A stretch of 64,000 nucleotides of DNA, from positions 1,862,603 to 1,926,602 of the forward strand of contig NW_005199770.1 in NCBI RefSeq assembly GCF_000372725.1. Direction: 5' to 3'. Position 1 is the stretch's first letter. Every line of letters begins with the position of its first letter. Shown here piece by piece: positions 1-10,459 of this stretch. The DNA comes from Emiliania huxleyi CCMP1516. Lineage: Eukaryota > Haptophyta > Isochrysidales > Noelaerhabdaceae. The notes beneath the pieces are model-generated. The model searched no databases. It was not told the origin of the DNA and saw only the letters and a program-made list of their open reading frames with translations. Position numbers and translations under genes: made by a program.

Positions 1-275
1 CGTCCCAGGTTTGCACGTCGCCCGCCTTGATCGTTGACGCGTGGACTCGGCGGCAGCCAGACATTGATCGTCAGCGCCGGGGTTGCCACCTACCCGGTAC
101 CCTATATACTTGGGTTTAGGTTTGGGTACGAGTGGGGCGGGCCCCGGTGCGTGAGAGCTCCCTTTTTCTTTTTCGCTTTTAAAAGTGAGTTGTTGCATGA
201 GTCTTCTCAAACTTGGCCGAAACAGGATCGTCCCCCCCGTAATCAAGCCAACCGCCCCGCGCGGCCCCGGCCGCC

Positions 276-1405
276 ATGGACCCGACCTGCAACTCCACCG
301 CCTCCGACGCACATCAACCCTCCGAAGCCAGCATGCACCTTCAAAACACGCTCGTCTGCTTGGCGTTGCTCGGCGGCATCGACAAGTTGCTGCTCACGCC
401 GTTCCTGCAGCGGCGCTGCACAGGAAAGGACGTGGGAATAACTCGCTGGTTCTTTTTGCACAGCATCGCGAACGCTGCCGTCTGCGCAACCGCCCTCGTG
501 TCCATGCGAGCGGTCCTCATCGACCCGCTCCACGCGCTCGATGGGCGAGTGTACACGGACACCTCCATTTTTGGCGAGGAGCGGCACCTAGATTGTGCAA
601 GAGTGCAGGCCGCACACACTCAAACAACTACAGCCCACCAACAGCAGAGTGCGTGGCAACACCTCGCGTTCCGCTCGGCCGCAGGCGAGCGTGTGGCCGC
701 TGACAATCATCAACGCCGTCCACGTCTACCACATGGTGGGCGGCTTCCGATTGACGGGCGCAGACTACTTTCACCACCTCGTGTTCATCCCCACGCTCGG
801 CTTCCCAGGCCAGATTTTCCGGTGGGGTCCGCTCGCAAATTGGTTGGCCTTCTTCATCAGCGGGCTGCCCGGGGGCGTCGACTACCTGCTGCTCGGACTG
901 ATCAAAATTGGCCGCGTGCACCACATGCTTGAGAAGCGCGTGAACGCCAACCTCAACTCGTGGGTCCGAGCGCCGGGCATCCTCTTCGCCACCTGCCTGC
1001 TCTACCAGGCGCTCGTGTACGGGCACTACATCGTCCCGCTGTGGGCGATCGCCCTGCAACTCGTCCTGCCCGCGTACAACGTCGCTCACGATGCTGGCGC
1101 ATCCGTCAGCCCGCTCCGCGGCGCGCTCGACGCGGTGATGCTCCACTGTAGGCGATGTACTTCAATAAGCAGGCCGTCGCCAACTATGCCGTACACTACA
1201 TGCTCAACCTGCTCGGCCAGGCTCCGCTCCCCTCCCCGGCCCGACCCCGACCTCCGCTCGCTCACTCATGTCTGAAGCGCCCTCGCCGCTCGTGCGCCAG
1301 GATGAGTTGATTCGCAAGCACATTGAGCAGCGCGTGAGCTGGACCACGGGCGAGGAGGTCATGTCGTGGAAGGACGCTGTATCGGTGCCCCAGAGGGGAT
1401 CCTGA
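276..1405 (+). CDS. multi-pass membrane protein, TLC-like (TRAM-LAG1-CLN8 type)
   Basis: Starts at an ATG in good context (gccATGG). Exon 1 (276-548) encodes hydrophobic helices around LVCLALLGGIDKLLL. Exon 2 begins at 685 after an intron ending cgcag, and carries VYHMVGGF, a double histidine in ADYFHHLVF and several membrane helices (GPLANWLAFFISGLP, WVRAPGILFATCLLYQALVYG). Histidine pairs between helices are typical of TLC-domain proteins of ER membranes, some of which bind or make lipids, so a lipid-related role is an inference. A third coding piece from 1152 (MYFNKQAVANY) joins in frame only if 20 bases (1132-1151) are removed. The last exon ends VMSWKDAVSV with a stop at 1403-1405. The family call is moderate and the exon model approximate. 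It could instead belong to another 6-7 helix algal family. Confidence 0.55.
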
Positions 1406-1869
1406 TCGCTGGGGTTGCGTGGTCTGTCGTGATGCCTCTAGCAGTCGCCTCCCGCTCGCCTCGACCGGCTAGGGGCCATGGCGCGTTCCCAGAAAACCAC
1501 ACTCGCGCGCGTCGGTGTGTCCAGCCCCTTGGAGTGTGAAGGCTTCGTAGCCCTCCGGTCTACTAAAGAACCGCAGGACTGGGCTGCGAAAAAAAGCAAG
1601 CGAGTGGCACAACCACCCCGGGCTGGTGCTAGTCCCCCATCGGGAGGACGACCCCGGCTAGTCGCCGACCACACCCACAAAGAACCCTGCACAAAGACCG
1701 CAGGGCGGGGACCTGTTCCTTTTTACCCATCTCCTAGTAGAGGTGTCCGTTTTATTTATTTCGTACCCCGGGCTGGCGCAGCGCGTCGGGCGATATTGTA
1801 CGCGCCGCTTCCCTTCGCGCTGGTTAGATTCTTCTTCCCACCTCTCTATCCCACACAGACACACAGTCG
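1406..1869. other. intergenic, no gene seen
   Basis: I see no credible exon between the membrane-protein gene and the convergent leucine-rich-repeat gene. Open frames here lack recognisable domains. Confidence 0.5.
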
Positions 1870-2928
1870 TCACGCACTCGACGACCCCACTCCCTCCGCA
1901 AAGTCGCCCTCGAACTCCTCGCGGTCGCGCTGGCGCGCCGCACCGTCAGGGCCGTAAGCGTCGAGCCTGATCTGGGCCCGCTCGAGCCAGCCGAGCAGGC
2001 CGGGGCGGCAGCGCTTGTAGGCGAGGACCAGGTCGACCGCCGCGTACCAGCGCATCTTTGCGGGCGGAAGCCGCAGCAGGGCGGTGGCGGGCGGGAAAAG
2101 GTGCGTGGCTGCGTGAGTGGCGGTCGGCACGGTGACGCGGGTTGGCACGGTGACGCGGCCGAGGGAGGGGCAGTCGCGGAAGGCGGCGTAGCCGATGGAG
2201 ATGAGGCCGGCGGGGAGGGCGACGCGGGCGAGGGAGGAGCAGCCGCGAAACGCTTGGTCGCCAATGGCGGTGAGGCCGACAGGGAGGGTGACAGAGGCGA
2301 GGGCGGAGCAGCCATAGAAGGTCTGAAAGCCGACGACGGCGAGGCCAGCGGGGAGGGCGACGGAGGCCAGCGAGGAACAGTGGTCGAAGGCGTTTATGCC
2401 GAGGGAGGTGAGGCCGGCGGGGAGGGCGGCAGAGGCGAGGGAGGGGCAGCGGTTGAAGGCGTGGGTGCCGATGGAGGTGAGGGTGGGGGGGAAGGCCAGG
2501 GAGGTGAGGGAGCGGCAGCCGCTGAAGGCGCAGTCGCCGATGGCGACGAGGCCGGCGTTGAGGGTGACGGAGGTGAGGTGGAGGCAGAGCTCAAAGGCGC
2601 TGCGGCCGATGGAGACGAGGCTGCTCGGGCAGCTGACGGATACGAGCGCTGTGCTGTAGATGAACGCCCGGTCCGGCAGGTGCGTCATGCCTTCGGGCAG
2701 CACCGCGTGCCCGTCCGTGACGACGACGCGCCAACCGCCCAAATCCAACGTGTCGGGTGGCGGGGTGGCGTTGTTCGGCGACGGCGGCGCGAGATGACCA
2801 GCGGCGGCAGCGGCGGTGGCGGCGCCCAACGTCTCGGGCTCGCCATTCGCGATCGCCTGGTATGCGATAATGGCGAGCAGCTGCTCTCGCGAGAGGCCCG
2901 CGAGGCGGGCAGCCAGGCGGCTAGACAT
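1870..2928 (-). CDS. BspA-type leucine-rich repeat protein
   Basis: Uninterrupted 352-residue frame starting at an ATG (MSSRLAARLAGLSREQ). After an Ala/Pro-rich N-terminus and a short LDLGGWRVVVTDG segment come about seven to eight LRR_5 (BspA-like) repeats of roughly 23 residues, residues 90-265, with the pattern LTSIGxxAFxxCxSLxSVxLPxGL. The C-terminal 80 residues (WYAAVDLVLAYKRCRPGLLGWL) are not repeats and end in an acidic tail. BspA-type repeats form a curved surface for protein binding. They are common in haptophytes and other protists and usually have no assigned partner. No signal peptide is visible, so the protein is probably cytosolic. The first 89 codons and upstream DNA are duplicated just upstream (see 2662-3341), so transcription may start in either copy. 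Confidence 0.75.
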   Translation of the reverse strand: MSSRLAARLAGLSREQLLAIIAYQAIANGEPETLGAATAAAAAGHLAPPSPNNATPPPDTLDLGGWRVVVTDGHAVLPEGMTHLPDRAFIYSTALVSVSCPSSLVSIGRSAFELCLHLTSVTLNAGLVAIGDCAFSGCRSLTSLAFPPTLTSIGTHAFNRCPSLASAALPAGLTSLGINAFDHCSSLASVALPAGLAVVGFQTFYGCSALASVTLPVGLTAIGDQAFRGCSSLARVALPAGLISIGYAAFRDCPSLGRVTVPTRVTVPTATHAATHLFPPATALLRLPPAKMRWYAAVDLVLAYKRCRPGLLGWLERAQIRLDAYGPDGAARQRDREEFEGDFAEGVGSSSA

Positions 2929-3341
2929 GAGACGCTCGCTCCTCGCCTCGGGCGGCCCCGGCGAGCGTTGTGGTCTGAAATCGCGGAATTTCTTTTTTTG
3001 AGCTCGCCTTCGAGAACGCCCGGTCCGGCAGGTGCGTCATGCCTTCGGGCAGCACCGCGTGCCCGTCCGTGACGACGACGCGCCAACCGCCCAAATCCAA
3101 CGTGTCGGGTGGCGGGGTGGCGTTGTTCGGCGACGGCGGCGCGAGATGACCAGCGGCGGCAGCGGCGGTGGCGGCGCCCAACGTCTCGGGCTCGCCATTC
3201 GCGATCGCCTGGTATGCGATAATGGCGAGCAGCTGCTCTCGCGAGAGGCCCGCGAGGCGGGCAGCCAGGCGGCTAGACATGAGACGCTCGCTCCTCGCCT
3301 CGGGCGGCCCCGGCGAGCGTTGTGGTCTGAAATCGCGGAAT
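2662..3341. repeat. 328-bp tandem direct duplication of the LRR gene 5' end
   Basis: Bases 2662-2989 and 3014-3341 are the same sequence at a constant offset of 352 bases. They include the ATG, the first 89 codons of the LRR gene and about 60 bases upstream. The two copies are separated by 24 bases. This looks very recent because I see no differences between copies. Confidence 0.9.
3014..3280 (-). pseudogene. truncated second copy of the LRR gene N-terminus
   Basis: Begins with the same MSSRLAARLAG start as the intact gene and runs to THLPDRAF. It then leaves homology into SKASSKKEI, encoded by the 24-base junction and the flank of the other copy, and loses all leucine-rich repeats. It either makes a 119-residue truncated product or is a dead duplicate that donates its promoter. 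It could also act as an alternative first exon, but I see no clean donor to support that. Confidence 0.6.
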
Positions 3342-3467
3342 ACTGTCCCGTTTTGCTGTTCACAGCTAGGGACGGCCTCTGCTGCAAAGTCAAATCACCC
3401 CCACCACCGGCCTCCCTCCCACAGGCAAACCTTCGGCTCCGCTCAGAGGCTCGCCGCGCCCGTGCTG

Positions 3468-3810
3468 CGCGCCGAGGCGGCGCCGAGGCCGGCGCCTTGC
3501 ACCCGGCCCGCGGCCGGCACCGCCTCGCCCCACAACTGACCGCCCTGCGGCCCCTGCGCAGGCGTACCACAGCGTCGCTCAAAAAGCGACGCCGGGTGTG
3601 GGCTGCTCCCTTGACCCGTCACCCGCCGCGGCCCGTGCGGCGCGCCGAGGCGGCGCCGAGGCCGGCGCCTTGCACCCGGCCCGCGGCCGGCACCGCCTCG
3701 CCCCACAACTGACCGCCCTGCGGCCCCTGCGCAGGCGTACCACAGGCGTCGCTCAAAAAGCGACGCCGGGTGTGGGCTGCTCCCTTGACCCGTCACCCGC
3801 CGCGCCCTCG
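3468..3810. repeat. two tandem copies of a ~173-bp GC-rich unit with an internal hairpin
   Basis: Copies at about 3468-3637 and 3641-3810 are nearly identical at offset 173-174. Each carries a perfect 8-bp stem, GCGTCGCT-CAAAA-AGCGACGC, at about 3572-3592 and 3746-3766. The open frames through the unit have no recognisable domain. Confidence 0.8.
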
Positions 3811-5177
3811 CCCGGCCGCCTCACCGCTCACGGAGGCTGCTCGCCGCCGCCGCCGCGCGTCCCGCGCCGCCACGCATGCCCCTTGCCCTGACGCGCGCGC
3901 TCTGCAGCGGCGCAGAGCGCGCGTCCCTGGCACAGACGGAGCAGCGGCCGCGCCAGCGGTCGCTGCTCCGCCCCCCCGTCGCGCGCGCCGCGCGCGCGCT
4001 GCCGCCGCCGCCGCCGCCGCCGCCCCCTCCTCGCCGTCTTCCCCACCCTACCCTCTGTTGCGCGCGCCGCGCCGCCGCGCTGCGCGCCCCCGCCCCCGCC
4101 CCCGCCCCCGCCCCGGCTCCCAAGCGCCCCTTCCCCGGTAGGTGTGCGTAGAAAGTGGAACCAATCGAGAGGTGGCAGAAGCCGCCGTGTGTGACACATA
4201 TTGCGGCACGTGAGAGTGAGACAGAGCCCCGGCAGCGGCCAGCGGCCAGCGCGCGCGCGCGCAGCGGCCAGCGCAACAGGCGTTTCAAACAGCAAACGGG
4301 ACGGCCTGCGCAGCCTCTAACTATTTCTTTTTTTGAGCTCGCCTTCGATGAAACAAACGCAAGGCGGACACACGCACATCGCTCTCGGGCCCACAGACAT
4401 CCCGCACACCCGCCGCCCCCGCGCGCCCCCCACCCCGGCCGGGAGAAAGGGGAGTGACAGTTTGGGACGGCAACATAACGAGTATCTTGCACTCCATGTG
4501 CGAGAGATTTGTGTTTTGTTTTGTCATGTGCGAGAACGCAGAGAGAAATGAAAGCCGTCCGGCTCACAAGTCCGGCTCACGCGCCCCGAGCTGACCATCT
4601 ACCGCACTGGCCACTTCCGCCCCCTCGCTCCCAACCCATCCACCTCGCCGACCGCAGAACGCGCGATCTCGGGCGATCTCGGGCCGCGCCGCGCGATCTC
4701 GGGCGATCTCGCGCAATCTCGGGCGATCTCGGGGCCGCGCCGCGCTATCTCGGGCGATCTCAGAGCGTCGCTCGCGCGGCGGCACACCTGCTCAAAAAAA
4801 GGAAGGGCCCGGTTGGAGCCACGGGGCTCGCGTGCTCGCTCGCGGCTCGGGGCGCCGCCTCACTTTGCGCCACTTTCTTTTCTCATCTCCACAACCCTTC
4901 CAACTCTCAATCCTGCCTATACCGCCGCCTCTCTACCCCAGACGTGCGCCCGTACTGCCGCCGTAGGTACCCGTCTCGCTGGGACCGCAAAGTCAGCCGT
5001 ATCTTCGGCCAAGTCGGCCGCCCAGTGGATGTGCTCGGCCCGGACGAGCTCGCGCGGCGCTTCATGAGAGCCCACGGCGCACGGCGAGATTTGCTTCGAA
5101 GTTCGCGAGCACCTGCCGTGCGTCCCCTCTGGCTAGAGCTCGAAGGCGCCCCCCTCCCGGCAAACCCCGCAAAGTGA
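3811..5177. other. low-complexity GC-rich DNA; one weak exon candidate at its end
   Basis: Contains CCG, GC and CCCCGC runs (about 3990-4120), a CTCGGGCGAT minisatellite at about 4660-4770, and a 26-base copy of the junction sequence seen at 2988. The Pro/Ala- and Arg-rich frames are composition artefacts. From about 4960 to 5177 (+) a frame with ordinary composition (SRIFGQVGRPVDVLGPDELA) ends at a stop. It may be a real terminal exon, but I do not recognise it. Confidence 0.4.
4660..4770. repeat. CTCGGGCGAT minisatellite
   Basis: About ten degenerate copies of gatctcgggc, the same family that fills introns at 9.1, 12.6, 33.7-34.4 and 44.1 kb. The host gene, if any, was not identified. Confidence 0.75.
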
Positions 5178-5179
5178 CC

Positions 5180-5890
5180 CGTTTTTACCCACCCACGGCC
5201 GTGCGCGCGTATCTTAGCTAAGGTACGCGGCCACACGCGCTGGCGCGCACGGCAACCGGGACTTACACGCGCGACACGAGGGACTGTGTATCCTTGCCTG
5301 CCTCGGGGGAGAATAGCCGCCCTCACCCGCTGTGCCGCGCATCGAGCTCGGCGGGGCTGATACGTGTCATTCTGTGCCGGCGCGTATCTTAGCCAAGATA
5401 CGCGGCCACACGTGCAGACGCGTATAGCGGTACTCGCGCCACACGTGCAGCCGCCTATCTTGGCCAACAAAGGCGGACGTGAGCGCGTGAAACGGCCCGT
5501 CGGCGAAGGCGACTCGCGCTGGCAATCCCGAGCGAGCGTCCGGCCAACTGGGTGCGCTTCTTAGCTCCCCGGTCCTGGACGTGAGGTTAATGACCGCACT
5601 CCAAGTGCTCCAAGTGCACGTGCACAGAGGGATGTTGACATACGCGGCTACACGTGTGGGCGCCTATCTAGGGGAACAACGCGCCCCATGCGTGGGCGTG
5701 TATGTTCACGCGGTACGCGGCTGCGAGTGCAGCCGCCTATCTTGGCCAAGATAGGCGGCTGCACGTGTGGCGCGAGTACCGCTATACGCGTCTGCACGTG
5801 TGGCCGCGTATCTTGGCTAAGATACGCGCCGGCCGGCGCCGGCACAGATCCACAGAATGACACGTATCAGGCCCCGCCGAGCTCGATGAA
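5180..5890. repeat. palindrome / fold-back cluster
   Basis: Two inverted arms (5341-5467 and about 5742-5890) are near-identical reverse complements, except for about 20 extra bases in the right arm. Inside and beside them is a repeated palindromic module with core TATCTTGGCCAAGATA or variants, near 5204, 5382, 5729 and 5810. The one at 5727-5764 is a perfect 38-bp palindrome. CACGTG hexamers follow several copies. No convincing gene. Probably a fold-back mobile element or a cruciform-forming locus. Confidence 0.8.
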
Positions 5891-6914
5891 CGCCAGCGGG
5901 TGAGGGCGGCTATTTGGGTCGGCGCGAAGGGTGAGGTCTCGACCGCCGCCGCTCACGCCAGCGGACGGCCACCATCGGTGTTTTTGGCTTCGCCACCGTC
6001 CAAGGCGTGCGCCATGCGCTCGCCGGCATCGAGCGAGCAACGTGATCGACCGAGCGGCTTGCTGTGTGGACGCCTTCTTCTGGCTCTCGTCGAGAGCGTT
6101 TTGCGTCCCGGCGGGTGGGAGAACATGTGTCGTCTGATGTGTCACTGTGTGCGTCACATCGGTCTGTATAACAAGCACGGTCGATCCGTCGAAGCGATAC
6201 ACTCGTTCCTATCACGCTGGAAGGCTTGCACGGAGCTCTGTGCCGGCACACAGAAGAGCCGTGCGGCAAGAGAAGAGCTCGATGGGGAGCGAGAACTGCC
6301 ACGAGAGGTGCTCACCCAGGTTTCGGAAGTCCGCCTTGATGCGGTCAGTTCCCCCCAGGTTTGACCGCGCAGCTCGCAAGACTCGTCGAGCACTCGCAGC
6401 CTTTCTGCGCCTCTGACTCTGCAAGCTATGCGGGAAGAGCAGTTTATCCGCAATATATCGACGAGTTCGAGAGAGCCACAGGCTTTCGCTCGGGAGGGAT
6501 TGAGTGCATCGCGACGGACTTCAGGTTACACCTGAAAATCTGACGCGCCGCGCGCTCGCAATTTTGGACGTTGAGGCTTGAGCTTCCATCTCACTTCTCG
6601 GCGCACTCAATGGGGGAGGGAGACGACGGCGCAGCGCGCCAGTGCAGGTGTGACCGACGACGACGGCGCAGGGAGGTGTGACCGAATCTCGAGCTACAAC
6701 GTACAAGAATAAAGAAAGAGGAACATTTTCAGCGGGAAGGATAGTAGATCTCGATGCACTTGGAGCACTTGGAGTGCAGTCATGAACACACACAGGGCCG
6801 AGCAGTTGCGCAAATCTTTTTTTTGACGGCGCCTTTGGTATTGCTAAAAATCTCTCTCTCACCCAGAGATAAAAAACGCTCGGCCCAGAGGTAAGAACCA
6901 AATATAGGCAATAT
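5891..6914. other. no recognisable gene
   Basis: Frames of 60-150 codons on both strands have no domain. A 26-base repeat built on ctccaagtgctccaagtgc occurs at 6755-6780 in reverse and also at 5592-5617 and 54795-54820. A poly-T tract with flanks resembling the 2988/4323 junction sequence lies near 6820. Confidence 0.45.
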
Positions 6915-7035
6915 TTCGGTGCAGCACTTGAGCACTGGATAGGGTCGATTCCGCATGGTACTTGAGCACTTGAGCACTGGATAGGGAAGCTAATAGGGTC
7001 GATTCCGCATGGTACGGGACCCCTCGATCACGCGG
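6915..7035 (+). repeat. dispersed repeat family R1, copy a
   Basis: Contains two tandem versions of cacttgagcactggatag followed by gtcgattccgcatggtac and gggacccctcgatc. The same module occurs at about 18205-18405 and, inverted, at about 57245-57405. Confidence 0.8.
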
Positions 7036-7227
7036 CCACTCTTATATAACGACCGACGCGTCATCTCGAACGCACGCCTTCCAGGGGGAACGGGCAAACG
7101 GGGCGCGGCAAACGACTTGTTCGACGACGCGATGGGTTCTCAAGAACACAAAAAGAGCGCAACGAGCACGCTTGCGGTTCTCTCGAGTCTCCTCTCCTCC
7201 TCTACTCTTGTACAACTCTCTACACTC

Positions 7228-7808
7228 TACCTTCTCCTGGGAAAGTTATTTAGGAGCACCCCGGTTTCGGACATCGGCGAACGATTGGACGGTGCTTCCA
7301 ACTGGCCAAATGGAGTCCAGCGATGTGGGACCTCAGTCCCAGAAGCTTGGAGCTTCAGGCCGCGACCACGTGGCTAGGTGGACACTAAAGTGCCATTTTG
7401 GCGCCAAATCTTGGCGGGAAATGACACGTGGCTTGGCGGGAGTGTGGTGTGGCTGCGCTGCTCGACAGCGCTGCTGTTGAGCGCCAGCTGCTGCTCCCTT
7501 CAGCCAGACGGCCGGGCCTGCGCAGCACGACCGCTGGCCTTCCTCCTGCACCACAGGAGCGCGCCAAGGCGCGCGTCTGGGCAAGCAGTGCGTCTCATCG
7601 CGATGCGAGAGTCGACGCTGTGACGCCGCCGCTCGCCGGCTAGAATGACAGTGGCAGCATTCGAGTACGCGTCGAGCTGTGCGTACCAGCACTTGTATGC
7701 GAGCTCATTGTGTCCCTGAGCTGCTGTGGGGTGCGTGGGCTCAGCTGCGGAGCACGTACTGGGCGGCGGTAGGGGGGTGCTCCTAAATAACTTTCCCAGG
7801 AGAAGGTA
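7228..7808. mobile_element. 581-bp element with perfect 35-bp terminal inverted repeats (MITE-like)
   Basis: Bases 7228-7262 (TACCTTCTCCTGGGAAAG and on) are an exact reverse complement of 7774-7808. The element begins and ends with TA, which would fit a TA target duplication of the Tc1/mariner kind. No transposase frame is visible, so it would be non-autonomous. The interior includes gccattttggcgccaaat. Confidence 0.75.
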
Positions 7809-7862
7809 CACCACAATTTGGCAATCCGCGTCTCTCTCCGGCACCGACTCGTCTCTATGACC

Positions 7863-10346
7863 TCAGGAGATGGCGCAACACGAGTCCGCGCTCTCCGCCT
7901 CGCCCCCCTTCGCCCTCTTGGGCTTCTTCGCCTCCGCCCCGCCCGCCGAGCCGTCGAGGTCGACACAAACCACCGTCACGTCGTCAAAGAGCTTGCCCTT
8001 GCGCCGCCAGCTGCGCATCTCGGCCTTCTCCGCCAGCTGCGCGGACGCGTCCGACGCGCTGCTCGCCTTGCGGACGACGGCCGCCGCCTCGGCGTGGCTC
8101 ACAAAGGCCCACAGCCCGTCGCTCGCGATGAGCACCCGCTCGTGTTGCCCGGGCCCGACGGTGAAGGTGGCGACCTCGGGCTGCGGCGTGAGCCCTCGGC
8201 TGGCGTCCCAATCGCCGAGCGAGCGGGTGACGGTCGTGCTGACGGGGACGGAGCTCCCCTTGTACTTTGCGCGCACCGTCAGCGGCCCCCGCCCGTCCGA
8301 GTACCGGTGCGCAATATCGGATGGCTCGCGCAGCAGCGCTGCGTGCGGCGCAGCGCGGTCCATCGCCGCCTCGCGCCGCAAGCTCCGCCACAGACTACCC
8401 ACCTCGCTCATCGACGCTGGCACGCCCGTGACGTAGGCGACGGCGGCGGCCACCTTTGCGCGGGCGGCCAGCGCGCGCGGGCTCGCCGGCGCGGGCGACG
8501 AGGCGTCGGTCCGGATCGACGCCTCCCCCGGGAGGAGGGAGGCGGACGACAGGCGGTCGAGGCCCGGCTCGCCCTTCTTCTGCTCGCGGACGGCGAACTC
8601 GAGCGCCTTTTGGCCGCGCTCGATTGCCTAAGGAGGGGGGAAGGGCAAGGCGAGCTTGATGCAGGGCAAGGACCAGGACCCCCCCCCCCCCCCTCTCCCC
8701 CCCCTTTGCTCCTCCGTGCATCTTGTCCTTGTGAGACAGGAGCCGCACGGCATTCGGCAGTGAGAGGGCCCTCCTTGAGGGTGTGTGTGCGCGTGGGTGC
8801 TCGATCGCCTCGTCCAGCGAAGAGCTCGTCGTCGACGACGACCCGCGCCGCATCGTCGACGAGCCGGTCGCCGCAGTCGAGGGCGTTGCTCGAGGGGAGG
8901 AAGCAGCAGCTGCGGCAGTCGCGAGTGGGGCACAGCTTGCTGCGGCTGCTGCGGCTGCTGCTGCTGCTGCGGCGGCGGCGGCAGAGCAAGCCACGGGCGT
9001 CGCGGCAAAAGCGGGGTCTTGGCTGCCCGTCGGGCGCGGCGTCATCCTCGGCGAGGGGGACGAGCACTCGGACGTCGCGAGCCTGCAGCGCGACAGGCTC
9101 CCGAGATGACCCGAGATTACCCGAGATGACCCGAGATTACCCGAGATCTGCAGCGCGGCAGGCTTCCGACTTTCAGGGGGATGGGGTGGGGCCGGTCGCG
9201 GGGGGTGGGGTAGGGGGGTAGGGGGGTAGGGGGGTAGGGGGGGGGAAGGGGTAGGGGGGGTAGGGGGGTAGGGGGGTTAGGGGGTTAGGGGGGTATGGGG
9301 GTATGGGTGACATATACCTCCAATCCCCTGCCCCCCTGGGGCTCACGCGGACCGTCCCAGGCTCTCCCTCTCGGAGGCTTCTCGGAAGTGTCTGCGCTGG
9401 GCGCGGAGGCTGCTCGGAAGTGTGTCGGCGCGCCTGTATGAGTCGCCGAGCAGGGAAGGAGAGGGCGGGCCGCTCATCGAAGGAGGCCGCGCGAGGGTGC
9501 GCGGCCGCTGGCTGGAGCGAGAGAGGCGCGTCGACGACGGCGCAGACACGCTCGTCCGCCTGTTCACGGCATGCGGCGTCATCGGTACTAGTAGTTGTCA
9601 CAGCTGACTGTCCGGGCTGGCGCGCACCGCCAGAGCGTGCCGTCGCTGAGGCAGGAGAGGGCGCGGCGCACGCCCCACAGCCGCCTCAGCCGCGCCTCCT
9701 CGTCGGGGTTGGACGGCGCGTGGTCCGCCGTCGCAGCGATCAGCGCCCCGCCCCTGGAACGGCGACCCCCCTTGCGCATATCCACCCGGATGGCGGTGCT
9801 GTCCCCCACATGCGCGAGGGCGCAGACGATAGCGCCGTGGTAGGACACGGTGCGGGCGACGCCGGTGCCGGAGCCACATGAAGACTCGCCGTCCGCGGTG
9901 CTGTGCGTGCACTCATCCATCTTGCCGCCCGCAGTGCACAGCAGCACTGTCGCCGTCGTGCCGTCTGGCACGCCCGTCTCTCCGAGCATGTTGTCGAGCA
10001 GCCAGAAGCGGTCCTCGATCTCGCGCGCTGAAAACGGCGCCCTGACCTCGAGCAGCGCCGGCACCAGCTGCTCGGCCGCAGCCTCGGCGGCTTTCCGCCC
10101 ACCGTGGCCGTCAAAGACGCCGCAGCATAAGGACTCGCAGCCGATGCGGCAGGAGTGGGTGTCCTCCTTCTTGGCTGTGAGGCGCTGAGCCGAGGCGAAG
10201 CTGACGCGGCTCATGTGCCAGAAGGCAAGCAGAGACACAACTCGAGGCGCCGGCGTCCCACACCTCGGCTGCGAACTCGGCGAAGCACGGCGTATCAACG
10301 TAACTTTTTCAACTTGTTTTGCTCTGTTCAACTCTTTCCCCGCCAT
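7863..10346 (-). CDS. PP2C-family serine/threonine protein phosphatase
   Basis: Split gene read right to left. Exon 1 (10346, or the internal ATG at 10214, down to about 9628) carries the PPM metal-binding signature GVFDGHGG, a VGDSTAIRVD strand and TADHAPSNPDEEARL. It ends at a GT donor after DGTLWR. Middle exons around 9170 and 9082-8809 are less certain. The last exon starts at about 8628 (AIERGQKALEFA) and carries TRSLGDWDASRG, the aspartate motif LIASDGLW and FDDVTVVCVDLD, ending near 7863 with a Cys-rich tail (SCCAIS) that could be lipid-modified. These are the expected PP2C motifs 1, 2, 5, 8 and 11, so an Mn/Mg-dependent phosphatase is likely. The 8629-8808 intron has a GC donor with GCGATCGAGC at its start and GCAATCGAGC at the next exon. 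Confidence 0.8.
9083..9164. repeat. intronic CCGAGAT minisatellite bounded by 17-bp direct repeats
   Basis: ctgcagcgcgacaggct at 9083-9099 recurs with one mismatch at 9148-9164. Between them are five copies of cccgagat(g/t)ac. It sits between PP2C exons. Confidence 0.85.
9193..9310. repeat. G-rich tract (TAGGGGG type) in a PP2C intron
   Basis: About 120 bases of taggggg/gggggta on the plus strand, hence C-rich in the transcript. G-quadruplex formation on the plus DNA strand is likely. It resembles a degenerate telomere repeat, but the unit is irregular. Confidence 0.75.
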
Positions 10347-10459
10347 TCGCGCGCTCTCTCCTCTCCCTTCTCTCTCTGTCTCCCGGACCTAGATTTTCTT
10401 GTTTATATTACCCAAAAGCTAGGCTCACAACGCCCTCTATGTTGGGTCAAGGCGGGCGC

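Noticed and set aside
2101-3072. 323-codon plus-strand frame rich in Gly, Glu and Ala
   Set aside because: It is the reverse strand of the BspA-LRR gene; its regularity simply mirrors the leucine-rich repeats.
3876-4151. Pro-rich protein with PPPPPPPPPP and APAPAPAP
   Set aside because: Direct reading of CCG and CCCCGC simple repeats, with no conserved flanks.
7818-9221. 467-codon plus-strand frame across the PP2C locus
   Set aside because: Contains no PP2C motifs and is antisense to the exons carrying TRSLGDWD and LIASDGLW.
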